DNA of 64,000 nucleotides from Litoditis marina (Eukaryota > Nematoda > Chromadorea > Rhabditida > Rhabditidae), in assembly GCA_964036275.1 (NCBI GenBank), contig OZ038440.1, forward strand, positions 8,593,690 through 8,657,689. The letters are read 5' to 3'. Both the position numbers and the translations under genes were made by a program. A model generated the notes under the pieces. That model made no database searches, was not told where the DNA came from, and was given only the letters and a program-made list of their open reading frames with translations. Positions 1 to 12,500 of the stretch are shown in pieces. Numbering within the stretch: the stretch's first letter is position 1; each line of letters begins with the position of its first letter.

Positions 1-40
1 CTATTCAGTACCCTCCCGCCTTTCCGTTGGCGACGACTAT
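1..40. repeat. Right half of a short hairpin element (copy 1 of 3)
   Basis: The stretch ending CGACGAC matches the right arm of the elements at 17234-17293 and 41244-41307 (shared core CCGCCTTTCCGTTGG). The left arm lies outside the window. It stands in an intron only about 20 bases before a splice acceptor of the TRPC gene. Confidence 0.65.
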
Positions 41-57
41 AACTAACATATTTCCAG

Positions 58-3000
58 GTATCTTTTCGTTCCTTGCAACAAAATGTCCAACGGTTTGCCG
101 CTCGAATGGTTGATCAGAACTGGTCCGAGCACGAATTGGATCTGTTTCTTTCTCATGTCAGTTTTTGTGGAAAAAGATCATCTGTAGCAGCAGAAAAAAA
201 TCCTGTTAGGAACTTCAGAGTAAATCATGTACACTTAAACTCCCAAACTATGTTTCCTCTCTCGCTGGACTAAAACAACTTCTTTTTTTGCTAGCAATCG
301 TTTGATCGCTGACGTGTAAATTATGCATGCCGATTGAGCTTCTATAATAATATTGAAATTTGCCGATCTGGCCTTTTTATGTGAACTGATATATTAACAT
401 TGTTTTCAGAAATGTCACAGTCCGCTGTCAGTGTGCGAGAACCCCTACCCTCGTGTGCAACTGGCTTTAGATTCCGGGATGAAAGATATGATTGCTAGTA
501 CCAATGTTCAACGGGCCATGGACGAGATATGGTGGAGAGGTATGAACTTAATTCAAATGCACTTATACTAATTTCTCAAAACAGAAGAGTTTGAGAGTCC
601 CAGAACGTGTTTGGGTTGTTGCCAGACTACCTCAGGTGTTCTTCACATCTATTTACCATGACTAAACCCTCGATATTAGGCAATTGAGCTGAATATCTAT
701 GCTTTCATTTTTCCAAACCTCATTCAAAAACTGGAAATAACCCGTTTTCGGCCTCTTCAAAGTTTCTTCCCTATTTTCATTTTAACAATCGAGTGCATAC
801 AGGCTGGGGCAACTTTGGCGCCAACTCGAAACGGGACTTGTACCGCTTGATGCGACACGTGGTTTTCTATCCAATCCTGGCTCTTCTGTACATTTTCACC
901 AATGAGAAACTGGGAAAATCCTTCGATGTGCCCTTGGCGAGGTGAGGATCATTTCGGAAATCATTGAAGAAGGTTCGAGTAAGCTTCAATGATAGCTATT
1001 TTTCAACACAGAAGATTTTTATTTTTGAAAATAGTTGCCACATAATTTGAATACAAATATTTTTAGAAGGTCTTGTTCGCTGCTTGATACAGCTTCAAAA
1101 CACTTTTAGTTTTCGAAATTTTGTTTTTTCCCGAATCTTTTTTTTTAAACTTCGTGTTCACTAATTTCGTTTAGGTACATCAGCAACCTGTCGTCATATC
1201 TCGGTTTTCTGTTCTGTCTGATTGTTATCCGATCAATGAAAGTGGGAGGCCTTCCACCAACGGGATCTCAAAAATGTTGGTATAATCACTTTACTAGAAA
1301 TTGTTTCATCACAAGTTGAGAGTTGATTTGGAAATCTGGTCTAAATTCGCCTTTGTAGTCAAAACAATCGCTCTGGCAAAAACTGCTGAGCAGTATCATA
1401 AAGTTCGGAGATTTCAGAGTTTGAAGACAGGTAGCTGATTAGCTTACCCCGTTATTCGGCTCTCGTTCTGATTCCAATTTTTTCAGCATTCTTACTTGGA
1501 CTGGAATCATACTGCTATCTGTACATACTGGGAATGTTGTCCGAGCGTTATTTGCTGTTCACAAGACACGGATTCCGTAATTACTTCCAGTTTTGGTGGC
1601 GCTGGTTAGTATGCTCATTTTTTACATATATTCAACCGAATAATGTGTGATATTACATGTAACATTACATGTGACACAACGTGTAGTAAGGATCACCAGT
1701 TATCATACCTAGTCTGATTTGGAACATAACAAAGAACAAACAACACACTGTCCCAGCGCTTGAGCTGAAATAGGGTCATAACATTTTAGGTTGCCTTTTC
1801 TCTGTTTTCGATTAAGAGTATAGTTGTCTGGAATGCTTAACATTCGAGAGTGCCAACAATATTTTTTTCAGGTTCGATTTTATGTTGATCGGTGTGTTCA
1901 TGCTCGCTATTCATCTCTGGCTGACCGAGCTCATGGATCCAGTTGACGTCGTACTTCATCAAACACATCGGAAACACTGGGTGAGCGAGCATAAGAAGGG
2001 ATAAATAACAAAGTTGAGATTAAGTCGTGAAGTCTTTAGTTTGGTAATGTGTGAGTGCAATTTGGGAGGGGGGATAAGAACTTGAGAATGCGCAAATTGT
2101 GATCAAACTACAAGCACATCGAAAACTGATTGATTCTTTCCACAGCTTTTTACTAGTACGGTCCGCGGAATTAGGTTCCGCCATTAATAAGATCCCACAG
2201 TGTGTTAAAACATCAGAGGGCGACTTGTATGCTTGTTTAACAAGCCTAAGTTTGTTAAGTCTTGTTTGTTCACTCTATTCTTTTCTATTATAATTTCAGC
2301 CCTCGTTCGACTACTTCAGTCTGTACAACATCTACGTGGGAACCGGCTGCATGCTGGCCATTTGGAAAATTTTCTACTATTTCCAGTTGTTGAAAGGACT
2401 TGGCTCTAGTGTGGTAAGTTGTCGGGAAGGTATTGGGGAAAATTGTACAATTGCCCCCCCCCCCCCCTCACCTTAAAGAAACCGTTTCGCTATAATCTGA
2501 GTTTCACGAACAATTCAAAAAGCTTAAAAAAGTTTCGCAATGTCTTCACATAGACCATGCAAGAACTTTCATATTGAAAATTTGTAAAATTTGCATAATG
2601 CACTAAAAAAGAGGATTTTGTACAATAAACTGTACAATAAACCCAAGTACTGGTCGCAAAATAGTTAGGAAGCTTTTGATCACTGTTTGTTTGGTTTTTC
2701 GTCCACTGGTTTTTTGACAAGTTCTGTTAAAACGCTGTAATATAAGATAAAATAATATAAGATAATAAGATGGAGAAACAAATATTATCAGTTGGCTGTC
2801 AACTGTTTCAACCTATTTTTGACCAATTTTTTCAGATTTCGGTGGGAAAATGTGTGTCTTCCGTGTACTACTATCTCATCATAATGGCAGTTATTATGTT
2901 CTCCTTCGCTGTTGGTCTGAATCTCATTGTACAACCGTACATGGACAACTTCCAACAAACGGAGGACGGAGTTCAACGGATGAGAGATCATCTTGGAAGG

Positions 3001-5673
3001 TTCTTATTTACAGATATTATCATTTTTCTATTATTGTTGGTCGACTCACTGATTATTTGGGAGATACCTCACTTCTTGAGCTGAAGTATACATTTTCAAA
3101 AACCTTCTATTTCAAGAACAACTTTTTTTTGGCATTTTTTCGAACCTTCAGATGTTTTCCCGTCCCTATTCTGTTTTATCTGTTGCTATGTTTATGACTT
3201 TTTGAGCAGAAAAAGATTATCCAAATTCTCTACGTTTCAGCTGATTAGCAAGCAGAACCAGCAGAACCAAACTTATGAAAGCAAAATATTTGCACGGAGT
3301 GGGGTTCGAACCCACGCACCCATACGGGTACCAGAAATCCCAACCCGCATTCTCGCAGTAAGCATTCGCTTGAGTCTGGCGCCTTAGACCACTCGGCCAT
3401 CCGTGCACAGATAGCCCACCAGTAAACATTGGAACACTGCCGCGCTCGCATTATTACACACCGAAATATCACTGCTAGTTTCAACATGAAGGTGTAGAGA
3501 CTGAGCGAAAAATAATTCTTATTTTTGATCTAAATTATCACTTTTACATTGATCTGAATTTCTTTAGTCGGTAAGTTTTTTGCATTTTCTTTTTTCATGA
3601 TCAAGTTTCAAGTTTCATTCATCGCTGCACCATATTACATTTTGCCTATTTCACAACCTGACTTGTTATTTATCAGCAGTATCATATCGAAACTAGTTGG
3701 TTGAAACTGCTATTCATTGAATTAATTTGAAAAACAAAAAGTACTTTTTTATATGGAATGTTGAAAACTGTATTAGTGTATTGGCACGGACAATCGTAAT
3801 AATTTATATTTTCTTCTCAGTCTGTCGTACACCTATCGCAACCTGTATTGGGCCTTTTATGGCTATCTTGACCCTCAATTGGTGCCAATAGTTGTCGGAA
3901 ACGCTGGTCCAGACCACACTCCTACCTATCACAATCTCACATCTTATGCAACCGAGGTAACATTTATAAGATTTTCTATATTTGAGATTTTCTATACCAC
4001 AAAATACCATGCACAGATCACAAAGTCTCTAAGATGAAAAAACACGCTAAACTGAGTGATGGTGCCAGTGATGCAAGAGTAGCGTTGAAAATAGATCAAA
4101 TAATGAAATTGTCTATTTTATAGAACCATACACTTTGCCAGATCATTGTGAACTAGATGTTATTGTGAAATATTAAGGTGCAAATAAAGTATTTTTCAGG
4201 CTTTGCTTGCTCTCTATCATGTCATTATAATTATCACGCTGCTGAATTTGATGATCTCCTTGCTAGTGAAAAAAGCCGATGAAGTGCTGGTGAGTGGAAA
4301 ACAACTTCTAATCTCAGAAAACTCCATAGCTCGACTATCTACATCTATAATAATCTCAAATTACCATACTAGTCAACAGTCACTTCTGAAATTCGCGTCT
4401 GCTCCTGAAAAAAATGGGCGATACTAGATCACGCTTTTGGAACCATTTCTTTGAAACTTTTGGAACGTGAAACATTAACATTTCTGCCTAGATTTAATTA
4501 TTATTCTCAACTTAATTTGTTCTTTTCCCAGGACAACGAAGAGTTGGAATTCAAATATACCCGAGTCGTCATATTTTCCGAGTATATTCACTGGTCTTCT
4601 GCCGTTCCGCCTCCTTTCAACCTCATCCTAATAATCAAGGAAATGATTGTCAGACGATTCAGCACTAAATATGTCTGGAGCTGGCCGGTCAGTGATACTC
4701 GTTAACTGTTGTGAAGTGCAATCTGGGCGTGCCAGAATTATCAGTAACACGTGCCAGTAATCTCGTAGGAGTATCACATGAGATGCATATGACCATGAGA
4801 ACAGATATTATGAGATATGGGTGATTTTCCGTGACCTGACAGATTTCACCTTCAATTTTATTTGGAGAAAAAATCTTGGAAAAACGCCCTATAGTTTCCA
4901 TGATATCTCACAAATTTGTGGTTTTCATACACAGATGTAATGTTCATCGGCTAGAAGGTCTTCATGTTTGTGTGTTGAGTTTTGTAGTTTGTACCCAATT
5001 CAATTGTTGTCAATGTCCAGGAAGTTGTCATTGAAAGAGAGATAATTGATCCGTACCCGGGAACTGCCTGTCGAGAATGTACTGCCTATGAGGTTAGCCC
5101 GAGATAGATTTTCCTTTTTTTATAGTACATTTTTTTCAGAGTGTTCTTTCTAGATCAATGTGTTGAAGAGGAAATACATCATTTTCGACTGATGATAATA
5201 TCATTTTTGATTTTTCATTATTATTTGTTCAGAGTTTGCTGCTGACAGCTTTCAAACGATTCCGATCGAGCAAGGAATATCACTACACAACGATATTCCG
5301 AACCGAATTTGATTCTGTGAGTGACTAAATTATTTTTTAAGAAACCGCAGCGCATGTGCATGTCACGGTCAAAACTTAAATAGTCAAATAAATTGATAAA
5401 CATAAAATTTTCTTCTCGACCTACAGTAGAATTTTACGTGAGAAAAAGGGTATCTTCAACTGTGTTAAGTATAAACCAAAATAACTATTATTGATTATTG
5501 TATTTGTAACTTTCCAGAAAGACAAACCCAATCAGGCAGCTGCCAAGGTGGCGTTCATGAATGGAGAAGACGCGTCGGAGAAGAAGAGGCACTCAGCTGC
5601 GAGTACAACTGGCAGCAAGCTGTCGACTGTTAATACTGATCTGCCCAAGAGTAATCGAACACAACCCAAATAA
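58..5673 (+). CDS. TRPC-type cation channel, 5' part outside window
   Basis: Exons: 58-156, 410-539, 803-941, 1175-1274, 1418-1430, 1487-1604, 1872-1980, 2300-2413, 2836-2999, 3821-3956, 4200-4289, 4532-4687, 5021-5092, 5233-5316, 5518-5673 (TAA). They join in phase to 559 residues; the N-terminal ankyrin region would lie to the left. The first exon (FAARMVDQNWSEHELD) and NVQRAMDEIWWRG match the TRPC linker before S1. Hydrophobic segments follow for S1-S6 (for example HVVFYPILALLYIF, FDFMLIGVFMLAIHLW, HVIIIITLLNLMISLLV), with a pore-like YRNLYWAFYGYLDP between S5 and S6. The TRP box is degenerate (ELEFKYTR instead of EWKFAR) but is followed by the typical PPPFNLI. The tail is Lys/Ser-rich. 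Family knowledge: TRPC channels pass Na+/Ca2+ at the plasma membrane downstream of G-protein/phospholipase C signalling. Nematode sperm and neuronal TRPCs exist, and which ortholog this is cannot be told. Exon 5 is a 13-base microexon. Confidence 0.9.
2434..2478. repeat. Truncated copy of the poly-G/C element
   Basis: GGGGAAAATTGTACAATTGC, a run of about 14 C and CTCACCTTAA repeat almost exactly the left end of the element at 52653. It sits about 20 bases after a 5' splice site of the TRPC gene. Confidence 0.7.
3291..3406 (-). tRNA. tRNA-Leu(CAA) with intron
   Basis: The 7-bp acceptor stem GCACGGA/TCCGTGC closes perfectly, followed by discriminator A. The A-box region GATGGCCGAGTGGTCTAAGG and B-box GGTTCGAACCC are canonical, and a long variable arm (TACCCGTATGGGTG) marks a class II tRNA. 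The anticodon stem CCAGA/TCTGG holds the loop CTCAAG..T, giving anticodon CAA, interrupted after base 37 by an intron of about 32 bases, as is usual for tRNA-Leu(CAA). A short T run follows at the 3' end on the minus strand. It is antisense inside the 3000-3820 intron of the TRPC gene. Confidence 0.93.
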
Positions 5674-5675
5674 GC

Positions 5676-5980
5676 CTCTGGCGCCGTAGCTATCCCTCAA
5701 AACCTCATGAGAAACCGCATATACTAGAAGTCAATCGAATAGTCACAAGAAGTAAGCATTCTAATGAGGCATCGTGCACTTTGTCATTGCACGTTTCTGA
5801 GTTCTGCTGTGTTAACATGTTTCATGTGACTGTGCGATTGACTAACAGTATAAGAGAAATTTCATGAACTTCCCATGAGACTTCTATTTATTGCTCTGCT
5901 AAAACACTAAGTCCACGAGATGTTCATGAGAAAATTATAGTATCTTTTCATGGGGTCGGATGGATTTCTACGAAGCCTGA
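5676..5980. mobile_element. MITE family C, interrupted by MITE family A
   Basis: The left end CTGGCGCCGTAGC and right end TTTCTACGAAGCC match the inverted ends of the intact copy at 46778-46961; internal CTCATGAGA motifs recur. The element is split by a family A copy at 5720-5852, so family A inserted later. It lies directly after the TRPC stop codon, in its presumed 3' UTR. Confidence 0.7.
5720..5852 (+). mobile_element. MITE family A, copy 1 (nested)
   Basis: About 133 bp, ends TATACTAGAAGT and ACTAACAGTATA. The internal core GCATTCTAATGAGGCATCGT is common to all copies. The ends form imperfect inverted repeats of about 35 bases containing CAGTCACGTRAA. It has no coding capacity. Confidence 0.85.
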
Positions 5981-7221
5981 TGTTATTGGTATGGGATGGG
6001 GTGATCTTGTTTGATTTGTAGTTTGATCTCAATCCCATACATAATTGCGGCTCGCCCTTACGGGATCAAACTACACTGACAATACGAGTCCGACAGGCAC
6101 CCACTCATTCCTGAAACTACGGGAACTGAAGTTACGGTTACCCACAGCCATAGTTCATACATCCCGGTTACAAAATTTGTGTGTTCGATTATGTTCCTAT
6201 AAAGTAAATGTAAAATGATCGTGAATATCTCTTATTGTATATTAATGTTCTGTATTTGTACATACTCGTGAATAATTGTATTTTGAATTTCTGCTCTATT
6301 GATTATTTAGATAAATAACTCCCATTTTGAAGTACTGCTCTATCGATTATTTGTATCGCGAAATGAATCCATTTAATTTTCTCATTGATTTCAGTCACAA
6401 TAATGTTTTACTTGATTCAAATAATCATCTTTTTCGTCTTTTCTGCCATATTTTTGAACTTTTGAGTTGCGTGGACTTTGTTTATTTCTTAGGTAGACTT
6501 CAAAATTTAGCTCATTCGAAAATCTACCAGCACTCACATCGTTTTTAGTAATATACTAAATACTACACATACTCTTCCCATAGTTCGTAGCCAGTTTTGT
6601 TATATTTGGAGTGCAGATTGGTCTCTTTCGGAATTCCTTCTTCTGCCTTCAATAGCAAAACCAAAGCTGGCGATATGATATGGAACGAAACAAATGGAAC
6701 AGGTAGATCAAACAGTTACGTAAAGTTATAAACTATTCTGAATCGTGCAGCTCTCATTGCACGTTTTTGCATTCAGATCTGTATGATACGTTTAACCGGA
6801 GAAAAAACTACACTGAAAATATTCTTCATTGTGTTTTTCTGTTTGGATACCCTATAGTTTGGGGTATGTTTTGCGAAATGTACTTCAGTGTGACAAGGTC
6901 TCGCTCTCACTTTTCTGAACTGGTATATGTTTTCGAGGGCTTTCAACGAGCCGGTTCACTCCAAGTGGATCGAGTGACGACATTTCCCTACTGCCATGTA
7001 ACAATCAGGAACTATGTACCCAGAAACGTTTATATAACAACACATTCACTTTCTGATTTGGTCTGATTTTCATTATTGCAATTGTGTTTTACATTCATGT
7101 TTTATTTTTGGAAAGTTAACAGCGCATTTCCATTTTCTCGATAGTAATAGTAGAAAGTTCTCACTGTAAACTCACTAATTCGCTTATTTTTCCATTACTC
7201 CGAAGATTTCAAGACTATACC

Positions 7222-9295
7222 ATGTTGTTACGGGTTTCTGTTATTCTGATGCTGCTTGTCCATGGAAATTTCGCAGGTAAGAATCTCATTTTCATATTTA
7301 CTTACGAACTTCAAGTGTGTCTGTACCCACAACTTTTTGAAACATGTTATTTTTTTTATAATTTCGACTCTGGTCGGTGCCTTCCATGTTTCATTTTATT
7401 ACATTATCTCCATAATCGACAACTCGATACGTTATGATTATGAAAATCTTACCACTGTGTGTGTCGATGAACATTTTCTACAAATACAATTTTTTTCCTT
7501 GATTCAATCAAATACTATCTGTGTTGGCTGCCTGTTTCAGCCCTGCACAATTGTCCGATGCCACAAATACGCAGTATCATCGTGAGAGCAGTTCGACAGA
7601 CTACAACGCCAGCTACTCAAATGCAGGTTAGGCGAACATGTTCGCACTGGTTTCTCTTCAAATCATACTTCTTATATGGTGTATGTTGTCCTATCCCACT
7701 GTTTTTGTAGTGTACTCCCTTGTATTTAGTTGAATTTAGTGGGTAATGACGTGAACGGAGTTCAAACTACAACGAAAATTTGGTCACACCTTGAAGGGAT
7801 GCGTCGTGGCGTTTCCTGACTCGTCCAGGCTCTTCCATGCAAATTATGTTCCTAAGAACTAAAAAACTGTTTGCTGTTCTGCACACTAGTATCTTCGAAA
7901 AATGACCTGATGTACACTGACTTTTCACATGGAAACAATAAGAGCTTTCTATATAACATCTGTACTGCTCCAGCGTGAGATGAACTTTCCAGTCAGCGTA
8001 AATGAAAACGATCCTTGATCTTGGTTACTTTCGACGACTTCAGCTTCGTTTCAGATGAGAAAGCATGACGTACATAGTACGGTTTCTTGGACCTCTATAC
8101 TAGATGTAAATTTAATAGTAACGTAAAGTTAGCATTCTAATGAGGCATCGTGCACTTTGTTATTGCACTTTTCTGAGTTATGTTGTCTTCAACATGTTTC
8201 ACGTGACTGTACAATTGACAACAGTATACAGGCAGTCATCATTGCAAATGATACGACGCATAATCGAGGATATTTTCGGAGGCACCTGGGGCGTCCTCAT
8301 AGTGAGAGATCCGAAAATGGTTTCGCGTGGTTCGTTGTTTCCTTCCTGGTTTTTACGAGTCGTTGTTTTTTTCAAAAACTTGTTAGCTTAAAGAAGGACA
8401 ATTATGTGGTCCAATCGCAACGCTTCAGTCCTTTAAACTGCAATACATTTTTCAATTGCAGCATAAAGGACCGTTGACTCGAAATTGGTCCACATAATCG
8501 TCCTACTTTAAAACAGAGCCTCACCGACTACTAAAAACCATCGAACTAGTGAGAAAATGATTACAAAAGTTTTATTCCACTCACAAACTTTAGATTTGTT
8601 TTTGCATTGCACTTAGTTGTGCATTTCAACTGGATTTTTCTGTTTACTGTTGATATTTGATGATTGTTCTATCGTTTTTACGAAATTTCTATTCACTCAT
8701 TCTACCCAGATGTTCACTGGACTTTCCCTGATCACAACAATAGTGACGGATCAGCAGCCTTCTGTCTTACTGTAGTCAAAGGGCGGCAGTATAATATATT
8801 CAAAACTGGGTCAACCGACAGTGAAAATAGGGTCACTGTTCAGGATATCGTTAACAGGTCAGGAACATCTTTCTCTCTGTTGAATGTTCAGATGGGAATT
8901 TTCAGTCCTGTGACGTGTAACTTGATGAAAATCACGGATGAAATCCATATTAAGCAGATTATTCTTCGATATTTTGTTGTTTAGAAACATGGATAATATA
9001 CTTGGGATGGGCGGATGGGACACACTACAACTTCACCTTAAGAAGGGTTTAATTTTAGATTCTGGTTGAGATCGCAGCAACTGCTCTTTTCAGTAACGTG
9101 TAAAACACACAACACATATTCATGCTGATGTTACACGTTTCACGTGACCATACATGTGCATCTATCACGAATGTGAATCTCATTCGTTGCAGAATTCGCC
9201 AAACTGATACAAAACCAGTGCCCACCCGTCTCACTGTGGATGAATTCGATCAAAAGCTCGCTCGAGCTATTGAACGAGAGTTAACGACAAAATGA
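7222..9295 (+). CDS. Small secreted protein of unknown family
   Basis: Exons 7222-7276, 7541-7626, 8236-8329, 8710-8857 and 9193-9295 (TGA) join in phase to 161 residues. The N-terminus MLLRVSVILMLLVHGNFA is a clear signal peptide, so the product should enter the secretory pathway. The mature part has two Cys, a conserved-looking core (IFGGTWGVLIVRDPKMVSR, then HWTFPDH and FCLTVVKGRQYNIFKTG), and a charged C-terminus ending in a likely helix (DEFDQKLARAIEREL). The GGTW ... FKTG spacing faintly recalls dynein light chain LC8, but the signal peptide and extra tail argue against that role, so no function is assigned. A TTTCAAG 8 bases before the start could be a trans-splice acceptor. AATAAA follows the stop at 9321. 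Introns hold MITE copies A and B, and the A copy ends 7 bases before exon 3. Confidence 0.8.
8096..8228 (+). mobile_element. MITE family A, copy 2
   Basis: It has the same core and ends as copy 1. It lies in intron 2 of the secreted-protein gene and ends 7 bases before the splice junction at 8236. Confidence 0.85.
8388..8511. mobile_element. MITE family B, copy 1
   Basis: A 124-bp near-palindrome. Its ends TTAAAGAAGGACAATTATGT and ACATAATCGTCCTACTTTAA are inverted repeats; CAATTGCAG stands near the centre. It lies in intron 3 of the secreted-protein gene. TTAA at each end may be the target-site duplication. Confidence 0.85.
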
Positions 9296-9320
9296 TACAA
9301 TAATCCATTCATTTTTTGAT

Positions 9321-9326
9321 AATAAA
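9321..9326 (+). other. Polyadenylation signal AATAAA
   Basis: A canonical hexamer 26 bases after the stop codon of the secreted-protein gene, in the 223-base gap before the convergent G-alpha gene. Confidence 0.7.
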
Positions 9327-9518
9327 CATCTTTTTTAAGCTTTGAGCATTCTCTCAACAATTGTGAGAAGCTCAATTTTTTGAACAACCGCATTGGATTA
9401 CTGTATTGCTTCACTATCATGAGCACTTTGGCGTACAAGATACTTTCGAAATATATTCATCTGTAAAAACACAAATAATCGTTTTGTCAGAAGGCCTGGC
9501 GAATCTTCTTTGAGATCA

Positions 9519-12500
9519 TCATTGGATACCTACTTTTTGCATAGTTTGTTGAATCACCACATCGATAACACTATCAATTACTACCTGAAAAAAAGATATT
9601 AGAAGACGTTAAACACTAAACAGTTTGAGGACATTGAAACGTTAACGTGATTTCATACGGTTATACATCATCTCGAGTTTTGATCCAATTTTTAAGTTCG
9701 AAGATAAATCGAGACTTTTATTTTCGTCGAAATTGACTGGAATATTTTCGAAGTCTGAATCCGAATCTTACTATCTCTTCCAAAATATTCCTAATTTAAC
9801 TGAATGTAAACCATATCAGGACCTTGTATTGGATAAAACCAATCGAAAAGTATTTCTCGTGCATCGATCAAACTCCATTTATCTCGAAACTTTTCCGTAT
9901 TTCAATATTGAGTTGATCAAAAGTTCATTGTTTTCACATACCTGTATCTGTTTCGTGTCTGTAGCACACGTCTCGTGTGTATAAACTGTTCGCTTCGGAT
10001 TTTTGTTACATTGCTTGAACTTCCTCGTAATATAGTCGAGTGAGGGACGGTACTCCTGCTTTCCTAAAAAAGCAATCAGTAAATTGAAACAAGACAAATA
10101 CATCGAATCAGAAACATTCGGCTGCAGCACAATTAACCACACTATTTTCCACAAAAACTAATGAGTACTATTTGCCCAAGCTCTTCGATACCTCGTTTCA
10201 GTTTTCTAGATTTGGTCCATTGTTCGTGTTTTATCTGCTCACTTTCATTTACCCCCTTTTGATTGTTGAGTAACATACTCATTTTCTGTATACGCAATAT
10301 CACGAGTTAGAGAAAATAAATAACGTCTCAATGGGAAGGAATCATGCCCCCACTGTCTCGGGAAAGCAACAGCCACACGGTTTACTCTTGCTACAGTGAA
10401 TGAAATCAGCTATACTGTCAATTGCACAGTAGCGTGAAACATGTTAAACAAAGCCAAACTCAAATACGTGCAATGACAAAGTGCACGATGGCTCATTAGA
10501 ATGCTAACTTCACTTGACAATTCAATTGATTTCTAGTATAAACATCTGCACAAAAGCAATTAGTGTTGTATTGATACTGTGTATGGATTCATGTCATATG
10601 TGCATGGTGTTTTTTTGTAAAATGAATGATAAGGTTTGATTGTATTGTGACCTACCTTTGTAGTTCTTGAGCGCAATCGTAATGGGAAAATGAACGATTT
10701 TCTCGGCAAACAGGTCAATTTTGTTCAAAAATAAAATCATCGCCGTATTTGCAAACCATTCATTATTACAAATTTGATCGAACAAGTCCAAGCTGTCCTG
10801 CATTCGGTTCTGAAAGGTAAATGAATTATGGAACGACTCAATTCTGATCGATACAGAAAATATTTTGTCAAATATTTCCATAGCGGTCGGAATATTATCT
10901 TAGATAAGCTTCGAAATCGAACTTTTTCATTTCTGATAATATTGAATACATTGAGCGTTTTTTGACTGAGCAGGGTAACAAAACAGGTTACATCCAAAAA
11001 CATTTCTAAACATCAATGGAAAGGAAAAACGTACCAACTGTCGATCTTCAGCTAAGGTCTGGTTGTATTCAGAAAGTGAGGTAATGAATAAAACAGCGTG
11101 GACGTCGTCGAAAAAATGAATCCATTTCCTTCGTTGTGCCTTCTGACCACCCACGTCGAATACTCTGAAGAAATACTAGAAGTAAACGACATAACTACGT
11201 GGAACATGAACGAAAAGAGATAGTGTGAACGTCCTGATTACACGCTCTCAACTTTTGATGTTTCTACACTTTTCTTTTCAGGTTCTCCTACGTTTCAGAT
11301 TAATTTGCTTTATTTCTGAGATTCAAGTTAAACGTGCAGAAACATCAGAACAGTTCTACTTCTCAATTACCCGAATACTAATTCTGCTGCATGGTAATTA
11401 CTCTTGTTGTAAATTATATATGAGACAGTAGTACGGAGCGTGGTATGTACTCAACGTCTGATTTCAACACCTTCTATCGCTGAGCTTGAAAACCAAATAA
11501 AAACTGTCGAATAGCGGAAAAGTTCTTAAATGAGGTCTTGTGAAATCACAACAATTGTAGAAATCAAAGAAGAACAAAAAGGCTATTGAATACGATTAAT
11601 TTAATTTAGTTGAAACTGACTTTCCAAGGCGAAGCGAATCAAAAAAACTTTCATAAATTCACATAAAACTATATAATCACAACTCACTTGAAAGTAAATG
11701 TTTTTATCAGAAAAGTGAACTGCACGACGCCGGACGTGGGCACTCGACTTTTCAAAATATCATCTTCGCTAGGAATATAGTTCTTTTTTCGTATCCGATC
11801 GAGGTTGTTTAAAAAACTGAAACAACAAAATATCATCCCTTCAACTTCTATTTGACCAAACTGTGGGTGTAATTTGATCTTTGTGTACTGTGAGACATCA
11901 AACATATGACCAAAACGCCTTCCGATCAAACGATTAACCGCATTAAAACAGGCAACCAGAATAAGTCATCCAAAATTAAAAGTCATCAAAGTACAAGTCA
12001 TTTGAAAGTAAAAGTCAATAAGTACAGAAACATTGGAGAATCAGAGATAAAGTTTTTAAAAATTTCCGTATTCTTAAATCCTAACTAAAGGTGAATTAAT
12101 GATATTTACTTTTAAATGACTTTCACTTTAATGACTTTTAATTTTGAATGACTTATTCCTGGTACCAATAAAACAGGTTTTTTTCCTGATGCTGCTCTGG
12201 TATAGCATCTGCTCTAGAACTACTTGGCCTTCTCATTCACGATGACGTTTCACAAATCTAATTATCAACTCCAGCGGCATAACTTGGTCGCCCAACTTAG
12301 TTAACAAACGAACGAATTATCCAATAACTCAGTTTCAGATTATTTAACAAGTTGTTCAGTGAGCGAACGGGATGTATGTGGACTAGAGAGTACACTTAGT
12401 AAGACAGTTTGTAGTACCAACAGTCTTGCAGCTTTGGACAAATCTCGTACGCAGTGAACATCGAAAAAAAGCATGAAAGTTTCATTCACATACGGTAAGT

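Larger units (their letters stand above)
5674..7221. other. Intergenic: TRPC 3' end to secreted-protein gene
   Basis: There is no convincing gene. The left part is a nested pair of inverted-repeat elements (5676-5980). Around 6022-6075 a short inverted repeat (GTAGTTTGATC ... GATCAAACTAC) recurs as single arms elsewhere in the window (for example near 36727 and 39617). The open frame at 6767-7066 has no family features. The segment just before 7222 should hold the promoter of the next gene. Confidence 0.6.

Noticed and set aside
3202..3487. Several open frames overlapping 3291-3406
   Set aside because: They are explained by the tRNA-Leu gene.
7222..9295. Dynein light chain LC8 assignment
   Set aside because: Only a loose pattern match (GGTW, FKTG), while the signal peptide and C-terminal tail do not fit a cytosolic motor subunit.
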